This document shows positions 44,568-53,449 of a stretch of DNA of 64,000 nt, one piece after another. The position numbers were made by a program, and so were the translations under genes. The first letter of the stretch is position 1. Each line of letters starts with the position of its first letter. The DNA lies in the NCBI RefSeq assembly GCF_000829695.1, contig NZ_BBNN01000015.1:248001-312000 (forward strand), given 5' to 3'. This stretch comes from Streptomyces sp. NBRC 110035 (GTDB taxonomy: Bacteria > Actinomycetota > Actinomycetes > Streptomycetales > Streptomycetaceae). The notes under the pieces are model-generated. The model worked only from the letters and a program-made list of their open reading frames with translations. It made no database searches and was not told where the DNA came from.

Positions 44568-45524
44568 CTACGGCACGGGGGACGCGCCGGTGTCCGCTTC
44601 CGCGGCCCCGTCCTTGCCGAGTTCCGCCGTGAACTGCGCGCCGGTGAGCAGCGCGAGGTTGGACAGCCAGAGCCAGACGAGGAAGACGACGACGCCGGCG
44701 AGGGAGCCGTAGAGCCTGCTGTACGTGCTCAGGGTGGAGGCGTACAGGGTGAACCCCGTGGAGACGGCCAGCCAGAGCGCGGCGGCCAGTATGCCGCCCG
44801 GCACGCTGTGGCCGTTGCGGCGGGCCGGGGCGGGCCCGGTGTGGAAGACCACGACGACCAGCAGTACCACCAGGCACAGCAACAGCGGCCAGCGCAGCAG
44901 GCTCCAGCCCCAGGCCGCCGTGGTGCCCAGGCCGATGATCCGGCCCAGGGCCTGCGCCAGCGGCCCGGTCAGCAGCAGGGCGAGCGAACCGGACAGGAGC
45001 AGGGCGAGCAGGGCGAGGGCGGTGAGCACGATGCGGTGCGCCGTGCGCCAGGGCGAACGCCGGTCCTCGACCCGGTGCATGCGGTGCAGGGCACGGCGGA
45101 AGACGGCGAGGTAGCTGGAGGCGGACCACAACGCGCTGACGGTACCGGCCACCAGAAGCGGCCAGGCGCCCCCGCCCGCGTCCAGCACGCGCGACAGGAC
45201 GGCGTGCAGGGCGTCGGCGGACTCGGCGGGGGCGTACGCGGTGACGTGGGTGACGAACTCCTCGGCCGTGTTCGGGCTGAACGTGCCGAACGCCAGGACG
45301 GTCACCAGCATCGCCGGCACCACCGCCAGGATCGCGTAGTACGTCAGGGCCGCGGCGTAGTCGGAGATGTCGTCGTTCCACAGGGACACCGGGGTGCGCC
45401 GCAGCGCCGGCCCCCATGCGGCGGGCCGGTCCGCGCCGCAGGCGCCACCGGACACGGTTGTGGTCGCCTGCGCCGTGCCGCCGGGGTGTGGTGCCGACAG
45501 GTCCTTCGGGTCCTTCGTGGTCAT
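44568..45524 (-). CDS. YihY/BrkB-family membrane protein
   Basis: 318 residues with about six membrane helices, including the family motif ALTYYAILAVVPAMLV and the final LYGSLAGVVVFLVWLWLSNLALLTGAQFTAEL. The old name ribonuclease BN for this family is a misassignment; the function is unknown. The ATG at 45524 has GAGAGGGA upstream. It sits between sigK and the fasciclin gene on the same strand, but no SigK-type promoter was found before it. Confidence 0.85.
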   Translation of the reverse strand: MTTKDPKDLSAPHPGGTAQATTTVSGGACGADRPAAWGPALRRTPVSLWNDDISDYAAALTYYAILAVVPAMLVTVLAFGTFSPNTAEEFVTHVTAYAPAESADALHAVLSRVLDAGGGAWPLLVAGTVSALWSASSYLAVFRRALHRMHRVEDRRSPWRTAHRIVLTALALLALLLSGSLALLLTGPLAQALGRIIGLGTTAAWGWSLLRWPLLLCLVVLLVVVVFHTGPAPARRNGHSVPGGILAAALWLAVSTGFTLYASTLSTYSRLYGSLAGVVVFLVWLWLSNLALLTGAQFTAELGKDGAAEADTGASPVP

Positions 45525-45625
45525 GGCATGTCCCTCTCTGCGTCGGGTGACGTGCCTATGTCTCTCGGGACCCGCCCCGGTCGCGGTGGTGACGCGGATG
45601 CCCGCAAACGTCCGCGGAACACCGA

Positions 45626-45658
45626 CGGGGCCGGGGCATCTCTGCGGCCCCGGCCCCG
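45626..45658 (-). terminator. Terminator after the fasciclin gene
   Basis: CGGGGCCGGGGC (45626-45637) pairs with GCCCCGGCCCCG (45647-45658). It lies between the fasciclin stop and the YihY gene and probably separates the two transcripts. Confidence 0.8.
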
Positions 45659-45673
45659 CGTTCCCCCGCACCG

Positions 45674-46330
45674 TCAGGCAGCGGGCATGAGGACGGTGTC
45701 GATGATGTGGACCTCGGCGTTGGCGGTCTTGACGCTGCCGCAGACGACCTTGGCGGAGTCGTTCACGGTGTAGTCCTCGCCGGAGCCGGCGGTGGTGAGC
45801 TCGGACTTCTCGAGCGTTTCGTAGGAGCCGCTCTCCAGGTCCTCGGGAGTGAGCTTCTGGCCGACGACGTGGTGGGTGAGGATCTGGGTGAGCTGCTCCT
45901 TGTCGTTGAGGACCTTCTCGAGGTCCTTCTCGGGGATCTTGGCGAAGGCGTCGTTGGTCGGCGCGAACACGGTGATGTCCTGGGCGTTGTTCAGGGTGTC
46001 GACGAGGCCGGCCTTCTTCACCGCGCTGACCAGGGTGGACAGGGCGGGATTGTTGGAGGCGGCGGTCGCCACCGGGTCCTTGGCCATGCCGTCGAAGGAG
46101 CCGGCGCCGTCCTCGGGGACGGAGGAGCAGGCCGGTCCGAAGGGCCGGCCTGCGGGGGTGGCGTCGGAGCCGCCCATGCCGTCGTCCGAGGCCGGTGCCG
46201 AGGCGGACGCCGCCGAGGAGGTGTCGGCCGTGGCGGAGTCGCCGCTGTCGTCGGAGCAGGCGCTCAGGGCGAGGGGAAGCAGGGCGGCGGCGGCCAGGGT
46301 GCCGGCGGTACGGCGGATACGGGTGGTCAT
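45674..46330 (-). CDS. Fasciclin-domain lipoprotein (MPT70/MPT83 type)
   Basis: 218 residues. The signal peptide ends in a lipobox (PLALSACSDD), then a Ser/Ala/Asp linker and one FAS1 domain (about 85-216) with the H1/H2 elements DITVFAPTNDAFAKIP and NAEVHIIDTVLMP. In mycobacteria MPT70 and MPT83 are secreted or lipid-anchored FAS1 proteins made under SigK control. A SigK-type promoter variant lies 184 bases upstream, giving a leader of about 175 bases. Confidence 0.9.
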   Translation of the reverse strand: MTTRIRRTAGTLAAAALLPLALSACSDDSGDSATADTSSAASASAPASDDGMGGSDATPAGRPFGPACSSVPEDGAGSFDGMAKDPVATAASNNPALSTLVSAVKKAGLVDTLNNAQDITVFAPTNDAFAKIPEKDLEKVLNDKEQLTQILTHHVVGQKLTPEDLESGSYETLEKSELTTAGSGEDYTVNDSAKVVCGSVKTANAEVHIIDTVLMPAA

Positions 46331-46513
46331 CGTGTTTCTCCTGGGGTCAGGTGCAGCCGACGCTGCGTCAATGGGGGAGAGCGATCAGTGGTTCGTCGGT
46401 GACTCGGGTTCCGGCCGACGGTCACGGCCGGGCGGGCACCGGAGCGCACCCGCCGCCGGGGCCCGTCCGGGCCCGTTGACCGTGTGGTTCTTCTCGTGGC
46501 CGGTCACGGGGGG

Positions 46514-46542
46514 AATCCGGTTCCGCGCCTGCGGCGGATGGG
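46514..46542 (-). promoter_or_regulatory. SigK-type ECF promoter P4 (fasciclin gene)
   Basis: On the minus strand CCCATCCG (46535-46542), 15 bases, CGGATT (46514-46519). The -35 contains CCATCC, which as I recall is the mycobacterial SigK -35 core. Confidence 0.7.
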
Positions 46543-46577
46543 TCGTATCCCTCGATCGGGTGAATTTTTTTTCCGGA

Positions 46578-46606
46578 CCAATCCGCATGCGTTCCTGCTA
46601 CGGACC
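46578..46606 (+). promoter_or_regulatory. SigK-type ECF promoter P5 (divergent, weaker -10)
   Basis: CCAATCCG (46578-46585), 15 bases, CGGACC (46601-46606). The -35 is perfect and the -10 differs at two bases. It points toward the acyltransferase gene at 47062; an ATG follows 6 bases after the -10. Confidence 0.5.
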
Positions 46607-46800
46607 AGGCAAATGGGGGTCTGCCTCCTCCTGGGTGGTCCCACCGGGCCGGGCTCCGCCGGGAGCCCCCACGAGGAAGCCGTCCGTGACGGGCGCGGCG
46701 CGCAGGTGTCGAACCCTGGGAGACCGGACGAGAGGAGCCCCCCGGTGGCGGGGGCCCGCAGACGGACCGCACCACCGGACGGTGCGGGAAGCCGCGGACC

Positions 46801-46840
46801 GCGAGCCGGGCATGGCCGTCGCGAGCCGGGCATGGCCGTC
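46801..46840. repeat. Perfect 20-bp direct duplication
   Basis: GCGAGCCGGGCATGGCCGTC occurs twice in tandem in the intergenic region. Confidence 0.95.
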
Positions 46841-47061
46841 GTGGCGGTGGACGTCCGTACCGCCGGCCTCGTCCGGCCCCGTCCCCCCTCTGCCCCGTAC
46901 CGGCCCGGCAGGGGCCGGTACGGGGGCACCTGTAACATCTCCGGCCCGGGGGGAGCACGCCCCGGGCCTGATGGTGACGGTGGCGGTCTCCTGGCGGTTC
47001 GTGCCGTCGGTTCGGTGTCCCGGAGCCCGGTGACCCTCTTCTGCGACGCGAAGGTTGAGTC

Positions 47062-48174
47062 TTGTCGAACGACATATCGAATGCCGTCGCGCAGGCCCGT
47101 TCCCCGCTCCCGGGGCCGGCGGCGAAGCCGGAGGCCGGCACCACCGCCGGCGGTGGCACACGCGACGCGTTCTTCGACAACGCGAAGTACCTGCTGATCG
47201 TCCTGGTGGCCGTGGGACACGCGTGGGAGCTCGTCGAGAGCACTCGCGCCACCAAGGCGCTGTACATCCTCGTCTACACCTTCCACATGCCGGCGTTCAT
47301 CGTCGTCTCCGGCTACCTGTCGCGCAGCTTCGCCGGCCGCCCCCGCCAGATCGGGCGTCTGCTCAGCGGCATCGTGGTTCCGTACGTGGTGTTCGAGACC
47401 GCCTACTCCCTGTTCCGGCGCTACGCCGCCGACGAACCCGACTTCGCCATCAGCCTGCTCGACCCGTTCCTGCTCACCTGGTTCCTCGCCGCGCTGTTCA
47501 TCTGGCGGCTCACCACACCCCTGTGGCAGCAGCTGCGTCACCCTCTCGCCGTCGCCCTGGCCGTCGCGGTGCTGGCGTCCGTCACCCCCGGCATCGGGGA
47601 GGACCTCAACCTGCAGCGGGTCCTGCAGTTCCTCCCGTTCTTCGTGCTCGGCCTGTGCCTGAAGCCCGAGCACTTCCGGCTCCTGGACCGTCGCGCGGTC
47701 AGGGTGCTGGCGGTCCCCGTCTTCGCCGGTGCGCTCGCCTTCGCGTACTGGGCGGCCACCCGCATGCGCAACGAGTGGTTCTTCCGCCGCTCCAGCGCGC
47801 AGGAGATCGGGGAACCGTGGTGGACCGGCGCGGTCATGACCCTCGCGCTGTTCGGCTGCTCCCTGCTGCTGACGGCCGCCTTCCTGGCCTGGGTCCCGCG
47901 TCGGCGTACCTGGTTCACGGTGCTCGGCGCCGGCACCATCTGCGGGTACCTGCTCCACGGCTTCCTGATCAAGGGCGCCAAGTACGCGGGCTTCATCGAC
48001 GCCCACGACTGGCTGCACGACCCCGCCGGGAAGATCGTCCTCACCCTCGTCGCGGCCGTCGCCGTCACCCTGATGTGCACCCCGCCGGTGCTCCGTGTCC
48101 TTCGCCCGGTGACCGAGCCGGACCTGTCCTGGGCCCTCCGCCGGGACCCGGCCGAACGACCGGCCAAGGGCTGA
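47062..48174 (+). CDS. Acyltransferase family 3 membrane protein
   Basis: 370 residues with about ten membrane helices. RDAFFDNAKYLLIVLVAVGHAWE carries the conserved His of the family active site, and YTFHMPAFIVVSGYLSRSF follows. Such enzymes O-acylate cell-surface polysaccharides or secondary metabolites; the substrate is unknown. The start is TTG at 47062 with GAAGG 9 bases upstream; no closer ATG or GTG exists. It could be served by promoter P5 through a long leader. Confidence 0.85.
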   Translation: MSNDISNAVAQARSPLPGPAAKPEAGTTAGGGTRDAFFDNAKYLLIVLVAVGHAWELVESTRATKALYILVYTFHMPAFIVVSGYLSRSFAGRPRQIGRLLSGIVVPYVVFETAYSLFRRYAADEPDFAISLLDPFLLTWFLAALFIWRLTTPLWQQLRHPLAVALAVAVLASVTPGIGEDLNLQRVLQFLPFFVLGLCLKPEHFRLLDRRAVRVLAVPVFAGALAFAYWAATRMRNEWFFRRSSAQEIGEPWWTGAVMTLALFGCSLLLTAAFLAWVPRRRTWFTVLGAGTICGYLLHGFLIKGAKYAGFIDAHDWLHDPAGKIVLTLVAAVAVTLMCTPPVLRVLRPVTEPDLSWALRRDPAERPAKG

Positions 48175-48579
48175 ACCGCCACGCGGCCGGTGACGGCGAC
48201 CCGCGGCAGCAGGTCGTTCGCAGGGGGTCCCGGCGCGACGGCGGCCTCCGCCACTTCGCCCGTCATGCCCGTCGCCCCTGCCGTCAGGACCGCGGCAGCG
48301 GCGGAAGCGGCCGCTGCCCACGAGGTCGTCCGGTTCTGCCGGTCGGCGCCGCTCGGTCCGTCGGCTGTTGCCGGCCCGACGCCGGCGACCGGGCCGGATC
48401 CGGTGGACGGGCCGGTGAAGCGTGGCGACTCGCCGGATCGCCCGCCGGGTCCTTCCCCGGGCACTGCTGACCGGCGGTCCGTGGCGGATGTAAGGGTTTC
48501 GTCATCCGCCGGGCGGACCGGGACGGCCGCTCGACCCGTTGAATGGGAGAGAGCCGAGTGACTTGCAGAAGGAGGCGGT
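48175..48579. other. Intergenic region
   Basis: 405 bases. Ala/Pro-rich frames exist on both strands, but none has a convincing start or domain. No gene is called. Confidence 0.5.
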
Positions 48580-49152
48580 ATGGGACGGGTGCGGAGCGCG
48601 TTGGTCAGGCCGTGGACGGTCGGTGTGCTGGTGGTGGCGGTCGCCGCGGTCGCCTTCGGGCTGTACTGGTTCCAGCCGTGGAAGCTGTGGCAGGACGAGA
48701 CGGTGCAGGAGTCGCTGCCCGCCGCGGCAGCGGCGGTCCCGCCGGATCCGGTCGAGACACCGTCCGGTGCGTCCTCCGCGCCGCCGGCCCCGTCCGGACC
48801 GACGACGCTGGCGAGCGGCGAGCTGATCAGCCACGAGCACGCGACGTCCGGCACGGTGAAGCTGGTGCAGCTGGCCGACGGTTCCCACGTGGTGCGCCTG
48901 GAGCAGCTCGACACCAGTAACGGACCCGACCTGCGCGTGTGGCTGACCGACGCCCCGGTGAAGGAGGGAACCGCCGGCTGGCACGTCTTCGACGACGGGG
49001 AGTACGTCAGCCTCGGCAAGCTCAAGGGCAACAAGGGCAGCCACAACTACGCCCTGCCCGAAGGCGTCGACCCGGCCCGGTTCAGCAGCGTCAGCATCTG
49101 GTGCGACCGCTTCGACGTCTCCTTCGGTGCCGCGGAGCTCGCCCGGGCCTGA
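48580..49152 (+). CDS. Membrane-anchored DM13-domain protein
   Basis: 190 residues: one N-terminal membrane helix (about 13-31), an Ala/Pro/Ser linker and a DM13 domain (about 85-188; GELISHEHATSGTVKLVQLADGSHVVRLEQLDTSNGPDL, ending SIWCDRFDVSFGAAEL). DM13 domains are proposed to carry redox groups at a conserved Cys, here in IWCDRF. AAGGAGG precedes ATG at 48580. Confidence 0.88.
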   Translation: MGRVRSALVRPWTVGVLVVAVAAVAFGLYWFQPWKLWQDETVQESLPAAAAAVPPDPVETPSGASSAPPAPSGPTTLASGELISHEHATSGTVKLVQLADGSHVVRLEQLDTSNGPDLRVWLTDAPVKEGTAGWHVFDDGEYVSLGKLKGNKGSHNYALPEGVDPARFSSVSIWCDRFDVSFGAAELARA

Positions 49153-49505
49153 CGCGGACGGCGGAGTTCCCGCGCGGGCCGTCCTCCTCGAGGTTCCCGC
49201 GCGGGCCCTTTTCCACCGGGCCGTCCGGTGACGGGCCGACGGCACCCGTGCCTCGGGTGGTCCCGCCGGACCACTGCTCGCCTCCCTGCTGGTCACCAGT
49301 GAGATCGTCCGCAGGAAGTACCGCTGGGTGGAGCGGGGCGCTTTCCTGCTGGTCGTGGCGCTCCCCCGGTTCGCAGCCGTGGTGTACACCGCGTGACCCC
49401 CACCGGGCGCCCACGCCCGCCGGGTGTCACGGGGACCGCGACCGCCCGGACCCACCGGCGGTTTCGACGGGTCCGGGCGTGCCGGGCAGTGGTCCGTTCG
49501 CGAGG
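49153..49505. other. Gap with a possible membrane-protein relic
   Basis: 353 bases. The plus-strand frame ending at the TGA at 49394 reads LLASLLVTSEIVRRKYR, then GAFLLVVALPRFAAVVYTA, which looks like the last membrane helix of a lost protein. There is no start. Confidence 0.4.
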
Positions 49506-50885
49506 TCAGTTCACGGTGAAGAAGTAGTCTTCGGCGGCCAGTCGGATGCCTGATCCGGTCGTCGCGTAGACCGTGAGGTAGTGGAAGCCGTTCGTGTCCG
49601 GCGTCCAGTCGACGCTCGCGGTGCGGTCGGTGCCCGCGGCGACCACGACCTCCGGGCCCCCGTCGAAGGAGTACGTGTAGCTCACGACGTCTTCCACCTT
49701 CGGCGCGAACGTGAACGTTCCCGGAACGCCGACGCCGCCGCTCGATCCGTTCTCGGGGTAGGCGTCCGAGGTGACGGTGGGCGTCGTGTCGTAGCTGATG
49801 TTCCACGATGCCGTGTCGCTGACCCAGCCGTTCGCGCTCCTGCTGGTCACCTGGATGAACGCGCCGTGGATGCCGTCGAGCGTGAGCTCCACCTGCGCGG
49901 TGCCGTCCTCCGCCGCCGTGACGTCGACGGTCTTGGTGCCGCCCTGGTGGTCGCTGGTCCGTACGGAGTAACCGACGACCGGGCTCGTCGACTGGAGCGC
50001 CGCGTCGGGCCGGAGCGTGAACAGGGTTTTTTTGCCGAACTCGGGCGACGGGACGGCCGGGGTGACGGTCGGAGCCGTGGAGCCTACGCGGAACGTGTAG
50101 CTGGTGGTCGCCGAGCCGTTGAAGGCCCGGTCCAGGCTGCGCACCCACAAAGTCATCACGCCGGCACCGTGCGGCGGAATCAGGCTGAGCGTTGCCGAAC
50201 CACCGGGGGCGTCGGCGCGCTTGAAGTACTCGGAGTGCGAGTACGGGTCGACGGGCTGCGGGATGCCGTAGTCGCCGATGCTGGTGCCGATGACCGAGAA
50301 GTCCTGCTGCCAGGAGAACTGGAAGCCGGTGACGTCGTCGTCGCCGTTGGCGTTCAGCGTGAACGTGACCGGCCGGCCGCCCTGGTTCCACTCGTCCGGA
50401 GGGTAGTTCGGCGAGGAGAGGGCGGGCGCGTTCGCGGGGCGGGTGTTGTCGATCGTGACGTAGCAGGGAGCAGACCACTCCGAGGCCGCGTCCCCGGCCA
50501 CCGTCTGCGCCTGCCAGGCGTAGGTCTGTCCGTCGGTGAGCGCGGCGGCGGGTACGGTGACGGGAGCCTCGAACCGGGGTCCGGCCCGGTCGCGGGTGAC
50601 CGTGGTGACCTGATCCGGGTCGGCGACCGGCCAGATCTGGTACCGCGCAGTCACCAGGGAGTCGCCGGTGGTGCCGGGGATGCCCGTGATGGCCAGGCCG
50701 TCGCGGGCCCAGAGGTGGGTGGGCCGGTTCACGTCGGCCGAGCAGTGCCGGTTGCCGTTGAACAGCTGAGTGGGTGCGGTGGGTGTCCCGTCAGCGGCGC
50801 TCGCGGGCGAGGTGCCGGCGGTCAGCGCGAGGCCGAGGACTCCCACAGAAGCGAGGACGGCACGTAATCCCGTGCCGAAGGACAT
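49506..50885 (-). CDS. Secreted multi-domain Ig/fibronectin-like protein
   Basis: 459 residues. The signal peptide ends near TSPASAAD. The mature part is entirely beta-rich, with repeated PTVT..., YSVRTSDHQGG and SYTYSFDGGPEV elements suggesting four tandem Ig-like or Big domains, and no catalytic motif is recognised. It is likely an extracellular binding or adhesion protein. The ATG at 50885 has GGAGGGA upstream; the open frame to 51089 is not supported. Confidence 0.78.
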   Translation of the reverse strand: MSFGTGLRAVLASVGVLGLALTAGTSPASAADGTPTAPTQLFNGNRHCSADVNRPTHLWARDGLAITGIPGTTGDSLVTARYQIWPVADPDQVTTVTRDRAGPRFEAPVTVPAAALTDGQTYAWQAQTVAGDAASEWSAPCYVTIDNTRPANAPALSSPNYPPDEWNQGGRPVTFTLNANGDDDVTGFQFSWQQDFSVIGTSIGDYGIPQPVDPYSHSEYFKRADAPGGSATLSLIPPHGAGVMTLWVRSLDRAFNGSATTSYTFRVGSTAPTVTPAVPSPEFGKKTLFTLRPDAALQSTSPVVGYSVRTSDHQGGTKTVDVTAAEDGTAQVELTLDGIHGAFIQVTSRSANGWVSDTASWNISYDTTPTVTSDAYPENGSSGGVGVPGTFTFAPKVEDVVSYTYSFDGGPEVVVAAGTDRTASVDWTPDTNGFHYLTVYATTGSGIRLAAEDYFFTVN

Positions 50886-52052
50886 GGTCAAGTGGTCCCT
50901 CCCTGTCGAATGCCCGTCAGCAGCGCCCTGACGTGCACTGGTGTACGAGCGGCGAGGGGATCGTACGCGGGCGCCGCAGGGAATAAAGGACGGTGACGGC
51001 GCCCACCTCGTCGCCGTGGTGGGGGCGCCCCCGGCGGGCTCCCCGTCCGTCGTCCGCCGCAGCATCCTCCGCCCACGCCGTTCACGCACCGGCCCTCCGC
51101 CACCCGCACGGCCTCGGCAGTCGCCGGCAGTGCCGTCGCCTCCCGTGAACGTCCACCGGCTCGCCGGTCACCGACCGCCGCCGCGACCGGTGACGAACGC
51201 CGCCTACGGGACCGGGCGGCAGCCTGCGCACGCGGTTCTCACTCTTCCTCAAGCCCTTGCCAAGCCGGCTCACAGCCGGGTGACCCATGGTCGAACCATG
51301 AGCCGATCCACTGTGAACGGTGGCAGGCCGGAGGCGGGATCTTCGGGGCCCCTCAGCCTCAGCCGCCCGACAGCTTGCGGACGGGGAAAAGTTCCGAACA
51401 CGGTCTCGGCGGGGGAACCATCATCAGTGGGGAGCCGGCGACGGCCGAGCCGCAGCCCACGCCGCCCGCTCACCGCGGGGCAGCCCTGCCCGGAACAGCC
51501 GTGTCAGCCGACGCAGAACCGACCCGGCCGTGATCAGCCAGACCTCTTCTCCCTGGCCTGGCTGACGGGCCACCGGGAAGTTCCGGCACCTGGTCCGCAA
51601 GCGCCTTGGGGCCGCGGTGGCGGCCCAGGTGGGGTGGGGCGCGCCGAGGCTGAGCCGCGTTGCCGGTGGCTTCCCTGGTTATCGCATCCATGCTCCAGTG
51701 CCGTCGGTTCGGATCCGAGGAGTACGCACGTTCCCGCTGTGTGCCACCGGCCGCGTTACCAGCCCGAAGCGCCGAACAGTCACAGCTCCTACCGGGCGAC
51801 CTGCCCGGCGAGGCCGGTTCGGGTGTACGGAAGCGCACCCTCGGGACCGGAATCTCGCGTGTGGTGGTACCGGACCGCCCTCACGCCGGAACCAGGTCCC
51901 GCTGCCCTGCTGCGAACGCCCCGTCCTGACACCGCTCCGCAGATCGGTCCAGGCCGCATCCTCGCGTTCCGGTCCGGGAACGGTCCTGACTTCCGGCTCA
52001 CGGCAGATTGCCTGCTCACCGGCCATCCCTGTGATCAACTCCGTTTGTTCCA
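50886..52052. other. Long gap without a recognised gene
   Basis: About 1.17 kb. Overlapping frames on both strands have no family signature, and no start with a clear ribosome site was found. Some minus-strand stretches (for example around 51300-51480) are faintly coding-like and may be transposase or regulator debris. Confidence 0.45.
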
Positions 52053-52080
52053 TTGACATTTCACTCAGCGGGCCTACCGT
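52053..52080 (+). promoter_or_regulatory. Promoter of the LPMO gene
   Basis: TTGACA (52053-52058), a 16-base spacer and TACCGT (52075-52080) lie directly against the CebR box. Confidence 0.6.
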
Positions 52081-52094
52081 TGGGAGCGCTCCCA
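52081..52094 (+). promoter_or_regulatory. CebR operator (perfect 14-bp palindrome)
   Basis: TGGGAGCGCTCCCA is identical to the cellobiose-responsive CebR box known from streptomycetes. It lies right after the -10 and 33 bases before the LPMO start, so the gene should be repressed until cello-oligosaccharides are sensed. Confidence 0.9.
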
Positions 52095-52127
52095 CTACAG
52101 CTTGCAACTGGAAGGAGTTCCCCCCAC

Positions 52128-52802
52128 ATGCGCAGACAGAGTTCGTTGACCGGGCGTTCGCGGTCGCCCTTCCGCCGGCCTCTCCAGGTGCTCGTCATGC
52201 TGTTCGCCGTAGTCGTCGGCGCACTGACCTGGTCGGCCCCCGCCCAGGCCCACGGCACCATCGTCGGCCCCGCCACCCGCGCGTATCAGTGCTGGAAGAC
52301 GTGGGGCAGCAACCACACGAACCCGGCCATGCGGACCGAAGACCCCATGTGTTGGCAGGCCTTCCAGGCCAACCCCGACACCATGTGGAACTGGATGAGT
52401 GCGCTCCGCGACGGCCTCGGCGGCCAGTTCCAGGCACGGACCCCCGACGGGACGCTCTGCAGCAACAACCTCTCGAGGAACGCCAGCCTGAACACGCCCG
52501 GGCAGTGGAAGACCACCACCGTCGGGAACAACTTCTCGGTCCACCTGTACGACCAGGCGTCGCACGGTGCCGACTACTTCAAGGTCTACGTCAGCAAGCA
52601 GGGATTCAACCCCAAGACCCAGACCCTGGGCTGGGGCAACCTCGACTTCATCACGCAGACCGGCCGTTTCGCCCCGGCGCAGGACATCACGTTCCCCGTC
52701 CAGACCTCCGGCTACACCGGACACCACGTCCTGTTCGTGATCTGGCAGGCCTCGCACCTCGACCAGGCCTACATGTGGTGCAGCGACGTGGACTTCGGCT
52801 GA
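52128..52802 (+). CDS. AA10 lytic polysaccharide monooxygenase
   Basis: 224 residues. The signal peptide ends at AQA, exposing the N-terminal His of HGTIVGPATRAY. The second histidine-brace residue is probably the His in DQASHGADYFKVYVSKQGF, and the C-terminal VIWQASHLDQAYMWCSDVDFG supplies the axial Phe. Copper-dependent oxidation of crystalline polysaccharide follows from the family; the CebR box points to cellulose. There is no carbohydrate-binding module. GGAAGGAG precedes the ATG. Confidence 0.9.
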   Translation: MRRQSSLTGRSRSPFRRPLQVLVMLFAVVVGALTWSAPAQAHGTIVGPATRAYQCWKTWGSNHTNPAMRTEDPMCWQAFQANPDTMWNWMSALRDGLGGQFQARTPDGTLCSNNLSRNASLNTPGQWKTTTVGNNFSVHLYDQASHGADYFKVYVSKQGFNPKTQTLGWGNLDFITQTGRFAPAQDITFPVQTSGYTGHHVLFVIWQASHLDQAYMWCSDVDFG

Positions 52803-52872
52803 GCCGGGAAGCGCCGCACACGGCACCGGCCTCTGCCCGGCGCCGGTGACCCGCCGCCCGACCGACCGAGCT

Positions 52873-52914
52873 CCGTCGGGACAGGGGACCCATTCGGTCA
52901 CCCTGCCCCGACGG
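52873..52914 (+). terminator. Terminator after the LPMO gene
   Basis: CCGTCGGGACAGGG...GACC pairs with GGTC...CCCTGCCCCGACGG in a long, slightly imperfect stem. Confidence 0.75.
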
Positions 52915-53131
52915 GGCTTCCTGCGCTCCTTGCGCTGTGACCGGGAACCCTTGCCGGACCGCCGTGGTGCCGGATGTCAGGACGGCGTGGGGCAGGGGCG
53001 GGTGTGGCGTCACCGGTGAGGGTCCGTCGGCCGGCCGAGCAGGAGGGGCAGAAGCTGCAGCAGGTCGGCGTCACACGTGGCGCAACCATGCGACGTGGGG
53101 CACACCGCCGCCGAATCGGACCGGACAAAAA

Positions 53132-53160
53132 GAAACCCCAGGGCGCTTACCTGGGGTTTC
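53132..53160. terminator. Hairpin next to the tRNA-Gly relic
   Basis: GAAACCCCAGG (53132-53142) pairs with CCTGGGGTTTC (53150-53160). It is the expected tRNA terminator on the minus strand. Confidence 0.8.
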
Positions 53161-53163
53161 GCC

Positions 53164-53207
53164 TGGAGCGGGTGACGAGAATCGAACTCCCGCTCTCAGC
53201 TTGGGAA
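53164..53207 (-). repeat. attachment-site copy: 3' half of tRNA-Gly
   Basis: 44 bases match 55320-55363, the 3' half of the intact tRNA-Gly from the anticodon loop to CCA, with one mismatch. The 5' half is absent, as expected for the far att site of an integrated element. Confidence 0.85.
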
Positions 53208-53449
53208 ACGACGGCGCTTGCGTGGCCGGACGCTTCCGGCCTGGCCGTTTGCTTCCAGCGTGACCCCTGCGGGCGCGGGATCGCACCGCTGTTGACCGTG
53301 GTCGACCCGTCGCACGGGCACGCCATGGGCACGCCGCCGGCTCGAAGGCGCGGCAAGTCCTTCTGGGGAGCACCGCCGAAGCGCTGTGAGCGACCCGCTC
53401 GATCGCGCCGTGCGGTCGATGCGCTTTCCCGGCCGGTCCTGCGGGCGGA

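Larger units (their letters stand above)
46331..47061. other. Divergent promoter region without a confident gene
   Basis: 731 bases. It contains SigK-type promoters P4 and P5 back to back and a perfect 20-bp duplication at 46801. An ATG at 46613 opens a frame 6 bases after P5, but its product has no recognised features. Confidence 0.6.
52803..53449. other. Gap containing a terminator and the left tRNA-Gly attachment relic
   Basis: No gene is called. It holds the LPMO terminator, a tRNA-type hairpin at 53132 and the tRNA-Gly 3' half at 53164. The stretch 53208-53449 shows nothing recognisable. Confidence 0.6.

Noticed and set aside
44568..45524. Annotation as ribonuclease BN
   Set aside because: The YihY/BrkB family was misnamed; the protein is a six-helix membrane protein with no nuclease motif.
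46613..47197. Possible protein from the ATG after promoter P5
   Set aside because: The translation is low-complexity and overlaps the acyltransferase start in another frame; it is reported only as an observation.
47538..49046. A 502-codon minus-strand frame across the acyltransferase and DM13 genes
   Set aside because: It is a shadow frame with no family features; both plus-strand genes have clear domains.
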